Part shown: positions 11,361 to 20,188 of the stretch, piece after piece
How the letters are laid out: each line of letters starts with the position of its first letter
How positions within the stretch are numbered: position 1 is the first letter of the stretch
Assembly (NCBI GenBank): GCA_963771505.1
Contig: CAVYTO010000002.1
Location: 1-64,000, forward strand
Length of the DNA: 64,000 nucleotides
Origin: JAJPHW01 sp963771505
GTDB taxonomy: Bacteria > Acidobacteriota > Terriglobia > Terriglobales > Acidobacteriaceae
Direction: 5' to 3'
Made by a program: the position numbers and the translations under genes
The notes under the pieces: generated by a model
Database searches by the model: none
The model's input: only the letters and a program-made list of their open reading frames with translations
What the model was told of the DNA's origin: nothing

Positions 11361-12338
11361 TCAGAGCACAATATTGATCGCAACCGCAGGCGTAACTGAC
11401 GTGGACGTGTTCCGCCCTGGCGCGATCACGCGCGTGCCGAAGATTACTCCCCAACGCGAATTCCAGTTGTATTCAATACCGGGCGCGCAACCCATGCCAG
11501 CGCTCGACCCTGAATTCAGCCGGATGCCGACACTCGAATCCTGAATGTTGTATCCCGTAACCGGCGTGTTGCCGGCCTGATGATAGATCACGTCCAGTGC
11601 GACCACCCATTTTCGCGTGAGGCTGTATTCCCAGGCTGCATTCACCAGGAACGCCGCTCCCGGATAAGCGTGTCCCCGAAAGCCCGCGCTGGTGCCGTAA
11701 ACGCTGGCGTCTTTAATACTCGCTTTGGTCGAGAGTGTTTCGGCGAGGTTGAAGCGCATGCGCAGAATGCGGCCATTGGGCATCCAGAAATATGTTTGAT
11801 TATTCAGGCCGACTAACGTGCTGTAAGCGCCGCTGCCGAACCCGTCCCCCAGACGCGTGCCCAGATGGTCGTATTTTCCCGTGGGAAACGATTGTTGTAC
11901 CTGCACCGCCATCGTCGGCAACCAACTGCCTTCATGAAATTGCCTGATCCGGAATTGCGCCAGCGGAGTGAAATCTCCCCAGCCAACGCTTGAGCTGTTC
12001 GAACCGTTGCTCACCACGTTGTAGCCAACAATCGGAATGAACCCAACCGTCAATTTGTCGATGAGCCCGTATTCAACATATGCGCGGGAACCCAAGGCAT
12101 TCGTGTTCGAAGAAATCACGTCGTAAACATAAGGCTCGATAAGAAAATGTCCGCGCGGAAGCGTGGCCGCAGAATTGGCCAACAGCGGACCAGTCCACCA
12201 CGCATCGCTAAGCGCTTCGCGGCTATCGAGAGACGCAGGCGTCGGCGTCTGAGCGGCCGCCAGCCCAGTCAGCAGCACCGCAGCAGCAAAAAATCTTAGG
12301 AATATAACGATCACAGAGCCACCATGTTTCGTGCGCAT
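11361..12338 (-). CDS. Secreted outer-membrane beta-barrel protein, unknown function
   Basis: About 325 residues with an N-terminal signal peptide (VIVIFLRFFAAAVLLTGLAAA, cleavage near AAA-Q). The body has alternating beta-strand character and ends in an aromatic/hydrophobic strand (PAVAINIVL), like outer-membrane porin-like proteins of the phenol-degradation MetA/transporter type. The start could be 12338 or 12347; 12338 has a purine-rich stretch just ahead. It has no operon partner. Function not assigned. Confidence 0.7.
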   Translation of the reverse strand: MRTKHGGSVIVIFLRFFAAAVLLTGLAAAQTPTPASLDSREALSDAWWTGPLLANSAATLPRGHFLIEPYVYDVISSNTNALGSRAYVEYGLIDKLTVGFIPIVGYNVVSNGSNSSSVGWGDFTPLAQFRIRQFHEGSWLPTMAVQVQQSFPTGKYDHLGTRLGDGFGSGAYSTLVGLNNQTYFWMPNGRILRMRFNLAETLSTKASIKDASVYGTSAGFRGHAYPGAAFLVNAAWEYSLTRKWVVALDVIYHQAGNTPVTGYNIQDSSVGIRLNSGSSAGMGCAPGIEYNWNSRWGVIFGTRVIAPGRNTSTSVTPAVAINIVL

Positions 12339-12395
12339 TCTTTCCATTCCAGACGAATTTCTCGTTTGAAAAGTGTTGGACGAACGCCATCGCAT

Positions 12396-13126
12396 TTCTA
12401 TCGATTGTTGTGAAGGAATACGAAAAAAACAAGATTGGATGGGCTTCGATGTCCGAAAACGTCTACCGGTAGATGGGATTCAGGCCGGGCTCAAGCTGGA
12501 ATAGCCAATGAAAATGGGCGCCCCACCCTTTCGCGTTCTCTGCGAAGGGTGGGTAAGATGAAGCCCGCAGTGCCATTTGGATTTTGGCAGATAACAAGCA
12601 GAAACAAACTGGCGTCATCTTGATCGGAGCCGTTCTTCAGGCGGAGAGAAGGATCTCCCTGAACGAGGTCGATGCGGTCTTCACTCACCGGCATTGTTCA
12701 GATCCGTGGCACCTGGTGTCCGATTTCTCTTGACGCTCGTTTTTAGAAAGTTCAAGCTGAGATCAGAATGCAACGAGGACCGACCCTGCAATCGGTCGAA
12801 TTTAGCTATCTCCCTTATCGTCTATATTTTGCATGTAACTCTTTAGGATTGCTTGATTTGCAAAGACTCTTGCTGCAAGTTCTTGATTCTGTTTGATCGA
12901 GGGGGGTGGGGTAGGCCTTCGCCGACGTTACCTATTCAATGCTGTCCAGCTACCAGCGAAACCCGTAAAGCAGATTCCTCGCGTTGCTCGGAATGACAAC
13001 GTGGTGAGGGTATTAGGAAACATCTGATCCGGAAGCTTCTAACCAAGTCCGAAAACGTCTATTGGGGTGGGGCCTCTCACAGCGCCGGACGCATCCAAGC
13101 TCGGACGCGGTAAGTTGGAGGCACTT
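12396..13126. other. 730-base non-coding stretch with repeats
   Basis: No credible gene. It holds a GC-rich hairpin (12522-12553), a 15-base direct repeat GTCCGAAAACGTCTA at 12451-12465 and 13047-13061, and an AGATTCCTCGC...CGGAATGAC stretch near 12970-12995 of a kind I associate with acidobacterial intergenic repeats (recollection, unchecked). Confidence 0.55.
12522..12553. repeat. Intergenic GC-rich hairpin
   Basis: CCCACCCTT(T)CGC and GCGAAGGGTGGG form a 12-bp stem with one bulged T and a 7-nt loop. No T-run follows, so it is more likely a dispersed intergenic repeat than a terminator. Confidence 0.5.
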
Positions 13127-13579
13127 ATGAAAAAATCTACCCCGGCAAATACTCCATCCTCATCCGCTTCTGCATCGATCGATAAGCGGATCAAAGACCT
13201 TGGCGATTGGCGCGGCGAGACGCTCGCGCATCTTCGCAAGTTGATTCACGACGCCGAACCCGGCGTTGAAGAAGAGTGGAAATGGCAGAAGGCCACGAAC
13301 CCCGGAGTGCCCGTCTGGTCGCGTGACGGCATCATCTGCACCGGCGAATCGTATAAGCAGGTCGTTAAGCTGACGTTCGCTCGCGGAGCTTCGATCAAAG
13401 ATCCGAAGAAGCTGTTTAATTCCAGCCTGGATGGGAACGTGCGGCGCGCGATCGACTTCCGCGAAGGCGAAAAGATTAACGAAGCGGCATTCAAGCAGCT
13501 CATCCGCGACGCGGTGACGGAGAACACCGCAGTGCTCGCCGATCGCGCGGCGAAGAAGAAATCCGCGAAGAAGAAATGA
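13127..13579 (+). CDS. DUF1801 domain protein
   Basis: 150 residues. The central segment (ETLAHLRKLIHDAEPGVEEEWKW, then YKQVVKLTFARGASIKDP) is typical of DUF1801/YdhG-like proteins, a small fold of unknown biochemical role. The lysine-rich tail (AKKKSAKKK) could bind nucleic acid. ATG 13127 has a clear GGAGG site, so the longer frame from 13067 is rejected. It converges with the M13 peptidase gene. Confidence 0.8.
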   Translation: MKKSTPANTPSSSASASIDKRIKDLGDWRGETLAHLRKLIHDAEPGVEEEWKWQKATNPGVPVWSRDGIICTGESYKQVVKLTFARGASIKDPKKLFNSSLDGNVRRAIDFREGEKINEAAFKQLIRDAVTENTAVLADRAAKKKSAKKK

Positions 13580-13609
13580 ACGGCGAGTGGTCAGCGTCTA
13601 CGAGCGCGG

Positions 13610-15706
13610 CTACCAAAGGCGTACTCGATCTTCGGGCTTCACATACAACTTGTCTCCAGGTGAAACGCCGAATGCGTCGTACCACGCGTCGATGTTGCGC
13701 ACGGAATCGCTGCGATATTCTCCCGGCTGATGCGTGTCGCCGGCGAGTTGCTGACGCAACTCGACTTCACTTTGGATCTTTCGCCACCGCCGCGCGAACG
13801 CGAGAAAGAAGCGCTGTTCTCCGGTGAGTCCGCCGATGGTTGTATCCGGCTTGCCGTTTAACGACAGGATGTAAGCATCGTGCGCAACGAGCAAACCCGC
13901 TTGATCGGCGACGCTTTCGGTCAACACCTGCTTGCCATTCACGCAAGCGTTTGCGAGCGGACATTCTGCGTCCATCTGCGCGGTTAGTTTCGCGGCGGCT
14001 TCGTGGTATCGAGCGCTGTCGGCCTCAGTCCACCACTTGCCCAACCGTCCGCGATCGTCGTAGATGTTGCCCAACTCATCAAAGCTGTGGCTGATTTCGT
14101 GGGCCATGCCTGCGCCCGCGGACCCGTAGTTCGACGCAGCATCGCCTTCGGCGTCGAAATAAGGCTGCTGAAGAATGCCGGAAGAAAAGAATTCTTCATT
14201 CGGACTGAACATGATCACCGCACCGGGAATTTGCGCTTCGATCGGCCAATCGAGGGGATCGACCGGCTGGTTGAGCCGTGCAAGATTGCGCTTGCGGAGA
14301 AACGCCTCCGCGCGGCGCATGTTTCCCAGCGCGTCGTCGGGAATAATTTCCAGTCTAGAATAATCGATCCACTTGTCGGGATAGCCGATGTCAATCCTGA
14401 ATGCGGCCAGCTTGGTCAACGCTTTCTTCTTGGTTTCATCCGACATCCAGGTAAGATTCGAAATCCGCCCGCGAAACGCGAGCAGCAAGTTATCGGCCAT
14501 CGCTTTCGCTTTGGCTTTGTCTTCTGGTGAGAAATAGCGCCGCGTGTAAAGCTGACCGACGGCTTGTCCGAGCGCGGCGTTGGTGGCCGCGATTGCCAGT
14601 TCACTTCGATCCTGCTGCCCGCCCGGTGAGATTGCGTTTCGAAACGCTAAAGACTCCAGCGCCAAAGCTCGCGGCAAAACCAGTGCATAGTGTTCTATCA
14701 AATGAAACGTCAGATAATCTTTCCAGGTGTCGACGTTTTCGCTCGCCACCAGCGCTGATACGCCAACAACAGCGGTTGGCTGCCAGACAAAGAAAGTTGA
14801 TTGCAGACTGAGTCCGGCTGAAGCGAAATAGGCGTCCCAATCGATTCCCGGCGCTTTCAGAGAAAAGTCCGCACGCTTCCACGGATTGTTTTGTTTAAAG
14901 ACAGCCGCGGCATCGGAGTCGGGAGCAAAGGATTGTGCAATGCGGACTTCCAATGCCAGAATATGCGCAGCCTTGTTTTGTGAGTCGCTAACGCCCGCCG
15001 TTTGCAATATGTTTGCGATATGCGTTTCGTAGAGTTTGCGCCGTTCTTGCGCTTTCGGAGCTTGATCGGTGTAATCGGTAGGGCCGGGCAAGCCCAGACC
15101 ACCCTGCCACAGGTGAACAACATTATGATCCGCGTCATCGAAGCCTTGGTTGATCCACATGCCGAAAATGTGATCGGCGTTTCCGTCGAGTCCGTCGACT
15201 TCGACGTTCAGGGTTGATCCGAGATATGCCGCGATAACGTGCTTGTCGCGAATCGCCGAGATTGTTGCGAGTTCGCTGCCGATGGGACGAAGCTTCCGGG
15301 CGTCGATGCTGTCTTGATTCACAAAACTGGCATAGTAATCTCCCACTTGTTGCTCGATGCTACCTTTTGCAGCGCGGGCAGTGGCCGCGTTCTGAACCAG
15401 TTCGCGAACGCGTTGGTGGGTCTTCTGGTTAACTTCTGTACGCGTGTCGACGGATGTGTGGCCTGACGGCACGATTGCGTTTGTGACCCACGATCCGTTG
15501 GCGTACCGGTAAAAACTGTCCCCCGGCTTGACCGATTTGTCGACGATGTCGGTCGCGGCTTCGGACGCCGAACTAGAGGCTGCCATGAAAGAAATAGTGA
15601 TCGCGAGGATCTGAGTCAACATGCAGGCGCACATTAGAGCGCGCCGGGAAAGCGCTTTGGGTGGGTGAGATTGGTCTGCGGTTCTGTGCGAAGACTCGAT
15701 GCGCAT
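13610..15706 (-). CDS. M13 family (neprilysin-like) zinc metallopeptidase
   Basis: 698 residues with an N-terminal hydrophobic signal/anchor (residues 25-45), so it probably acts in the periplasm or outside. The zinc site is HEISH (536-540), with E597 in ESVAD as third ligand, as in neprilysin/PepO peptidases. GILQQPYF and NYGSAGAG are family signatures. Odd: the substrate-binding NA[FY]Y motif expected just before GILQ is replaced by PGAVIMFSPN (494-503), and the usual ENIAD is ESVAD. Its substrate preference may therefore differ. Family membership is firm; substrate is unknown. Confidence 0.9.
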   Translation of the reverse strand: MRIESSHRTADQSHPPKALSRRALMCACMLTQILAITISFMAASSSASEAATDIVDKSVKPGDSFYRYANGSWVTNAIVPSGHTSVDTRTEVNQKTHQRVRELVQNAATARAAKGSIEQQVGDYYASFVNQDSIDARKLRPIGSELATISAIRDKHVIAAYLGSTLNVEVDGLDGNADHIFGMWINQGFDDADHNVVHLWQGGLGLPGPTDYTDQAPKAQERRKLYETHIANILQTAGVSDSQNKAAHILALEVRIAQSFAPDSDAAAVFKQNNPWKRADFSLKAPGIDWDAYFASAGLSLQSTFFVWQPTAVVGVSALVASENVDTWKDYLTFHLIEHYALVLPRALALESLAFRNAISPGGQQDRSELAIAATNAALGQAVGQLYTRRYFSPEDKAKAKAMADNLLLAFRGRISNLTWMSDETKKKALTKLAAFRIDIGYPDKWIDYSRLEIIPDDALGNMRRAEAFLRKRNLARLNQPVDPLDWPIEAQIPGAVIMFSPNEEFFSSGILQQPYFDAEGDAASNYGSAGAGMAHEISHSFDELGNIYDDRGRLGKWWTEADSARYHEAAAKLTAQMDAECPLANACVNGKQVLTESVADQAGLLVAHDAYILSLNGKPDTTIGGLTGEQRFFLAFARRWRKIQSEVELRQQLAGDTHQPGEYRSDSVRNIDAWYDAFGVSPGDKLYVKPEDRVRLW

Positions 15707-15997
15707 ATGCTGCTCCGTGGCGGGCGTTTAGGGTCAGCCCCACTCCGACGATAGCGAACCATGCGCCATGGGGGTGGACGATTGCGGACGCGGCTCCCGT
15801 GCCATCTCGGTCATTGCATCCGGCTATATATGTCCGTGATCGCTATGGGGAGGAATGTTGCTCTCAATCTTGTTATGGCTAAACGGCGACGAGAATGAAG
15901 TGAGGCACGGGTAGAAAGTAAAGTCTCGATACGATTCTGCCGACATGCTTTGCAGATAACAACCAAATATCTACTACTCTTCGAGAAAACCAAAAGC

Positions 15998-16384
15998 ATG
16001 GATAACATACGCGCTCTAATCGTTGACGACTCATCGGTGATGCGAAAAATCATCGAAAGATCCTTACGCCAGGCGGGAATTGAAATCGGCAAAGTATTTG
16101 AGGCGGGAAACGGCGCGGAAGCGCTGGCGTTGCTTGCCGAGAACCAGGTTGACCTGATCCTGTGCGATATCAACATGCCAGTCATGGACGGCCTGGAATT
16201 TATCGACAAGCTCGCGGCGACGGGAAAGATCAAGGAATCGCCAGTTGTAATGATTACGACTGAAGGCAGTGAAGCCCATGTGGTCAAGGCCATCTCGTTG
16301 GGCGCGCGCGGTTATATCCGCAAACCGTTCACTCCAGATCAGGTCAGGGAACACATCGTTCCGCTACTGGCGGTGAAGGCATGA
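15998..16384 (+). CDS. cheY: CheY-like single-domain response regulator
   Basis: 128 residues forming one receiver domain: acidic pair D10-D11, phosphoacceptor D57 in LCDINMP, conserved T/S in MITTEGS and K109 in RKPF. There is no output domain, so it acts by protein contact, as CheY does at the flagellar or pilus motor. ATG 15998 is used. The next gene (CheX) overlaps its stop by ATGA, implying translational coupling of a receiver with its phosphatase. Confidence 0.88.
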   Translation: MDNIRALIVDDSSVMRKIIERSLRQAGIEIGKVFEAGNGAEALALLAENQVDLILCDINMPVMDGLEFIDKLAATGKIKESPVVMITTEGSEAHVVKAISLGARGYIRKPFTPDQVREHIVPLLAVKA

Positions 16385-16866
16385 AGGCAAGCGCGCACCC
16401 TGAAGTCGCGGCCGACGGGCACCACACGTGGGGACCGATCCTGGAGACCTCGGCGGAAGAAGTATTCCAATTGATGTTGAACTGCAAGCTGACGGTTTCC
16501 ACATCGCCTCCTCAAGAGGCTCTGGACATGACGTCCATGGTTGGGCTGGCAGGGAAGATTTGCGGCGTATTGAGTGTGCGGTGCGATCGTGCTGCAGCCA
16601 CAATGATGGCCGCAAAGATGCTAGGCGTCGAGCCTGCTGATGGCGGGCCGGAGAGGTGCGACGCGTTCGGCGAAGTATGCAATATGATCGCCGGCAATTT
16701 TAAGAACAAAATTTTCGGCCTTGGGGACGGCTGCATGTTGTCGGTGCCTACTGTCATCACCGGGAACGACTACCGGATGCATTCCCCAGTCGACTCACGC
16801 GAAATCGAAGTGCGCTTTCTGTTTGAACAAAAACCGCTGGTTATCACACTGCAACTGCACGACTAA
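16381..16866 (+). CDS. cheX: CheX-like CheY-P phosphatase
   Basis: 161 residues. The motif GEVCNMIAGNFK carries the E-x-x-N pair that CheC/CheX phosphatases use to remove phosphate from CheY. The flanking beta-strand pattern (LAGKICGVLSVRCD) fits the CheX fold. It overlaps cheY by 4 bp, which supports CheY-P as its target. Confidence 0.8.
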   Translation: MKASAHPEVAADGHHTWGPILETSAEEVFQLMLNCKLTVSTSPPQEALDMTSMVGLAGKICGVLSVRCDRAAATMMAAKMLGVEPADGGPERCDAFGEVCNMIAGNFKNKIFGLGDGCMLSVPTVITGNDYRMHSPVDSREIEVRFLFEQKPLVITLQLHD

Positions 16867-16941
16867 ATCCAGTCTTCAGGCCTGGCTTCCAGCCGGTAAG
16901 CGTGACCCTGATCGTTGAGAACCCTGGCTGCCCTGGTTGTC

Positions 16942-17847
16942 CTAGTTTCGATGCGATCCGCCAAAAATCGAACCCACAGTTTCGGATATCTCTGTCACCG
17001 CCTCATCGAGTTCAAAGGTGAATCGGACAACATCAAGGTTTCCCAGATCCGGATGTGTCGCGAGAAGCACGGCCCATGAAGGATCATCAGTCAGGCTTAC
17101 TTTCTGATTTTCGTAGTAGCCATAGCCAAGGCCGCGCATCCGGCACAGTAAGTCACTCAGATGTACGATCGCGACAAGATCCTGAGCGGTGCCAAGTTCG
17201 TCCGGGGAATGGTGACGCCCGATTGCTTCAGTCAGATCGTCTGCGAGGTCCCACTTTTCAGCCAGGGCCACGCCCGTGTCGCAGTGAGTAAATCCCATGG
17301 AGTGTTGCTCTGCCCGGTCAAGCGGAATGCCTTCCCGCTGGGCGAACTCCAGCGCTGAAGCAAATTCCTTGGGGAATGCCGTGCAATTAACGACGAACCC
17401 CAAATCGTGCAAGAGCCCGGCCATGTAAGCTTTCTCGCCGTCGGCACAAGCGAGCCTCTCGCTTATTTTTCTGCAAACCATGGCGCAACCGAGAGAATGC
17501 TTCCAAAAAGTGCTGGGATCCAAAGCCCACTTCGCAGATGGAAATGCGTTCGACATGCAACAAGTCAACAAGATCGCTTCGACCCGCCGCAGGCCCAGCG
17601 CCATGACGGCCCCAGCGATCGACTTGGGAGGATGGGCCAGACAAAACAGCGGCGAACTGGCGACTCTGAGGCACTGAGCCGAGATCATGCTGTCGTAAGA
17701 GACCAGGCGAACAATCTCGTCGAACTTGGCGTCGTCGGGCGGTGTGCTGAGCATGTTGAGCAGGGGCAGCAAAACCGCCGGAACGGTAGGCGTGGTTTCG
17801 ATTTTGTCCACGCTGGTTCGAATGCGATCGCTTACGCTGCTGGTCAT
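16942..17847 (-). CDS. HDOD domain signalling protein
   Basis: 301 residues. An HDOD domain spans most of the protein (TVPAVLLPLLNMLSTPPDDA, then SPLFCLAHPPKSIAGAVMAL), with HD-like elements FWKHSLGCA and LLHDLGF kept. HDOD proteins are non-enzymatic or degenerate HD proteins used as adaptors in motility and nucleotide signalling. The start overlaps the cheR stop (ATGA, 17844-17847), so the two are translated together. Confidence 0.88.
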   Translation of the reverse strand: MTSSVSDRIRTSVDKIETTPTVPAVLLPLLNMLSTPPDDAKFDEIVRLVSYDSMISAQCLRVASSPLFCLAHPPKSIAGAVMALGLRRVEAILLTCCMSNAFPSAKWALDPSTFWKHSLGCAMVCRKISERLACADGEKAYMAGLLHDLGFVVNCTAFPKEFASALEFAQREGIPLDRAEQHSMGFTHCDTGVALAEKWDLADDLTEAIGRHHSPDELGTAQDLVAIVHLSDLLCRMRGLGYGYYENQKVSLTDDPSWAVLLATHPDLGNLDVVRFTFELDEAVTEISETVGSIFGGSHRN

Positions 17848-18752
17848 ATTTTGCCGTTCTGGAGAGAAGGTTTCCAGTATCCGATCGCTCCGGGAAAGTG
17901 CATGAGGTGAAATTTGTCATTCAATTTCATTAGCGATTCCGAAGTGCCCAAGAAGAAATAGCCGCCAGAATTGAGGTTGGTATAAAAATGGTCAACGACT
18001 TTCGACTTCGAGGGGCCATCGAAATAGATCAGTACGTTGCAGCAGAAAATCAGGTCCATGCCCTTCATGGATAGCAGCCGCGAATCGTCTTGCAGGTTGA
18101 GGCGACTAAATGTAATCAGCTTTTTCACTTCCGGACGGATCTGAAGCTTCTTGTCCTCGGCGGGAGAAAAGTATTTTCGCGTGTAGTGCGGGGGAGTTGA
18201 ACGCAGAGCATAAGCCCCATAAACGCCTGCTTTCGCCGCCTCTACGGAGCGGTCATTGAGATCGGTGGCCAGGATTTCGACAGTCCAGCCTTTAAGGATC
18301 TTTTCGCTGGCCTCAAGCAAATTCATCGCCAGAGTGTAGGGCTCTTCGCCGGTGGAACAGCCGGCGCTCCATATCCTGATTCGCTTGCTAATTTGTTTGG
18401 TTTTGTCGGCGATTAACTCCGGGAGAATGACTTTGTGCAACGCATCGAGCTGCGGCGGGCAGCGGAACAAGCAGGTTTCGCCGATTGTCAGCTCGTTCAA
18501 AAGTTGGCGAAGTTCGACATCGCGGCTGGCAGTGGCCGTCAGAAATTCCCAGTATTCGCGCGCCGTTCGAACATTGAGTTGTTTCATTCGCCGTCCGCAG
18601 CCGTCGACGAGCAAATAGAGTTTCTCTTCCAGTTGAAAAATACCGGATGTCTTATAGACGAGATCGCGAATCTGGAGATAAACAGGGTCAATTTTTTCGG
18701 TATCTTTACGTGGCGCTTTTGGAGGGGCGGCTTGAATTCCGGTGGCGTTCAT
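17844..18752 (-). CDS. cheR: CheR-type chemoreceptor methyltransferase
   Basis: 302 residues. The N-terminal helical CheR domain is followed by the SAM-binding domain with SAGCSTGEEPYTLAM (129-143) and DLIFCCNVLIYF. CheR adds methyl groups to receptor glutamates during adaptation. The usual NETxFFR motif is altered to IGETCLFR (90-97). GTGGAGG lies 8-9 nt before ATG 18752. No receptor or complete CheA is in the window. A CheA N-terminal fossil lies just upstream. Confidence 0.92.
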   Translation of the reverse strand: MNATGIQAAPPKAPRKDTEKIDPVYLQIRDLVYKTSGIFQLEEKLYLLVDGCGRRMKQLNVRTAREYWEFLTATASRDVELRQLLNELTIGETCLFRCPPQLDALHKVILPELIADKTKQISKRIRIWSAGCSTGEEPYTLAMNLLEASEKILKGWTVEILATDLNDRSVEAAKAGVYGAYALRSTPPHYTRKYFSPAEDKKLQIRPEVKKLITFSRLNLQDDSRLLSMKGMDLIFCCNVLIYFDGPSKSKVVDHFYTNLNSGGYFFLGTSESLMKLNDKFHLMHFPGAIGYWKPSLQNGKI

Positions 18753-19170
18753 GCTCTGGCCTCCACCGCTGCCGTTCTAAGTCCGCGGTCAGCGTTTTGG
18801 GCCCGGTTTCTCGTCAGGCGGCTAACACTTTCGTTGGCAAGGCTGCTAAGCGGCTTTGTCATTGCGATTGTTTTCCAGACCTACCAGCTCGCGGTCAGGA
18901 CGATCAAGGTTTTCACTGCTTACGCCCAAGAAATCCTGGATAATCTCGCCTTCACTCATGGGCCATGGCTCCAAACTAGAACGGGGAGGGAAGCTATTAG
19001 AATTAAGGGACGCTTAGGCTGCTCCGCCCGTCTTTGCAACCACCGTCAACCCGTCTATCGGCGTTTTTTCGCTTCGAATTAGTCCCTTACGGGGAAGTGG
19101 GGAAAGAACTCTAAACGGCTTACGCCCGCGCCGGAGAAGAGCGGTCGCCTTAAAACTCACTGCTTACCGG
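18753..19170. other. Intergenic region with CheA fossil
   Basis: The only recognisable content is the 37-codon CheA-like fragment at 18846-18959 on the minus strand. The long plus-strand frame across here has no family features. Confidence 0.5.
18846..18959 (-). pseudogene. Truncated CheA N-terminus (HPt start)
   Basis: ATG at 18959 opens a 37-codon frame reading MSEGEIIQDFLGVSSENLDR and ending LENNRNDKAA-stop. It closely resembles the first helix of CheA histidine phosphotransfer domains (typically DEIIKEFLVESYENLDRLDRDLV...LEKNP.D). The phosphorylated His helix and everything after it are missing. GGAG lies upstream at a slightly long distance. It sits 93 bases before cheR on the same strand, where a cheA gene could once have been. 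Recognition rests on motif similarity alone. Confidence 0.6.
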
Positions 19171-19566
19171 CTATTCCTGCGGGACTGCGGTTTTCTTGAT
19201 TGAGCCCTGCACACGCGATTCCAAGGCTTCGACAATTCCTTGCGGATCGTCCGCCGCGGTCAGGACGAAGTCTACCTCAGAGAGAAAGGGCGCTCTTCCA
19301 GCAACGATCTCAGAGTCTACGAATATTATGAGAACGCCAGCTTCGCCACGCTGCCGGAATAAGCGCATTAAATCTTGATTAACAATATCGGACACCAGGC
19401 GGCTGCTAACGAATACCTGGAAGATTCCCCTCTCGATCTCGAATCGCGCTTGTCCAGGGTTATCGACGGACTTTACTTCCAGACCGAGCTTACGAATAGC
19501 GCTTTCGCGCAGCGCCAGCTTTGCCGTATCCGGGCTCAACGACAGCACTTTGGAGAGAGAAAGCAT
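19171..19566 (-). CDS. Degenerate receiver-like protein
   Basis: 131 residues. The hydrophobic pattern (LSLSPDTAKLALRESAIRKL, then VLIIFVDSE) follows a response-regulator receiver, but the phosphoacceptor Asp position reads VFVSSRL and the N-terminal acidic pair is absent. It probably works without phosphorylation, or is only distantly related. No signal peptide and no partner gene. Confidence 0.55.
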   Translation of the reverse strand: MLSLSKVLSLSPDTAKLALRESAIRKLGLEVKSVDNPGQARFEIERGIFQVFVSSRLVSDIVNQDLMRLFRQRGEAGVLIIFVDSEIVAGRAPFLSEVDFVLTAADDPQGIVEALESRVQGSIKKTAVPQE

Positions 19567-19677
19567 GATTCAAGAGACGTTTGGTTCAGTCATCGACACA
19601 GGGAAGAGTTGAAAATCGTTTCGAGCCAACAAGCAACCGGACGACCCGCCAGGGCGGATCCGCATCTCAACTCCACT

Positions 19678-19803
19678 ATGACAATCAAACTTCGTCAATT
19701 CCCGGACCCAAGCCCTTCGCCGGTGCGCGAACCACCCGAGGGACCCGAGAATCCGGACGCGCCTGTGCGCGAACCCGACCCGACCGAACCCGCCCAAATG
19801 TAG
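19678..19803 (+). CDS. Small Pro/Glu-rich protein
   Basis: 41 residues, highly enriched in Pro, Glu and Asp with an internal near-repeat (PVREPPEGPENPD and PVREPDPTEP). Such short acidic proline-rich proteins occur in many bacteria without known function. No convincing ribosome site is present, so it may not be translated. Confidence 0.3.
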   Translation: MTIKLRQFPDPSPSPVREPPEGPENPDAPVREPDPTEPAQM

Positions 19804-19836
19804 GCGAATTCGGCTTGAGCGTGCGAGTTGCGAAAC

Positions 19837-20142
19837 CTACCTTTTTGGTTTCCAGCCGGGATGGTTCGCTGCGTAAGCGGCCCTCAGCTTGGCCTTGACC
19901 GCCGCAGACATCGGACGTCCCTTGCGCGCTGCTCTTTTTCTCTTTGCGCCGGCTCCGCTGCTTGCGGAGTGGTGTCGGCCTGCTGTCGATCGACCACGCC
20001 TCGACTCCGTGGCAAATTTGCCCTCTTCGAGCTTGCCCAACACGGCCAGCGCTGCATCGACATGCCGGAGATTGTTTACCAGATTTTTGCGCTCTTCCCG
20101 CAATTCGATCACGATGTTCTCTAACCCTTGAAGTTTTCGCAT
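19837..20142 (-). CDS. Small basic protein with coiled-coil N-terminus
   Basis: 101 residues. Residues 1-42 are amphipathic helix (LENIVIELREERKNLVNNL). The rest is Arg/Lys/Ala-rich with a KGRP AT-hook-like core (RAARKGRPMSAAVKAK) ending NHPGWKPKR. This layout suggests a small DNA-binding, nucleoid-type protein (inference). No named family recognised. Confidence 0.5.
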   Translation of the reverse strand: MRKLQGLENIVIELREERKNLVNNLRHVDAALAVLGKLEEGKFATESRRGRSTAGRHHSASSGAGAKRKRAARKGRPMSAAVKAKLRAAYAANHPGWKPKR

Positions 20143-20188
20143 TCAAGGATTGTATCGAACTTGTCGGTGCTAGCGCGGGTAGAGATAA

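Noticed and set aside
18435..19082. 215-codon plus-strand frame antisense to cheR start
   Set aside because: Shadow of cheR and of the CheA fossil; no domain, no ribosome site.
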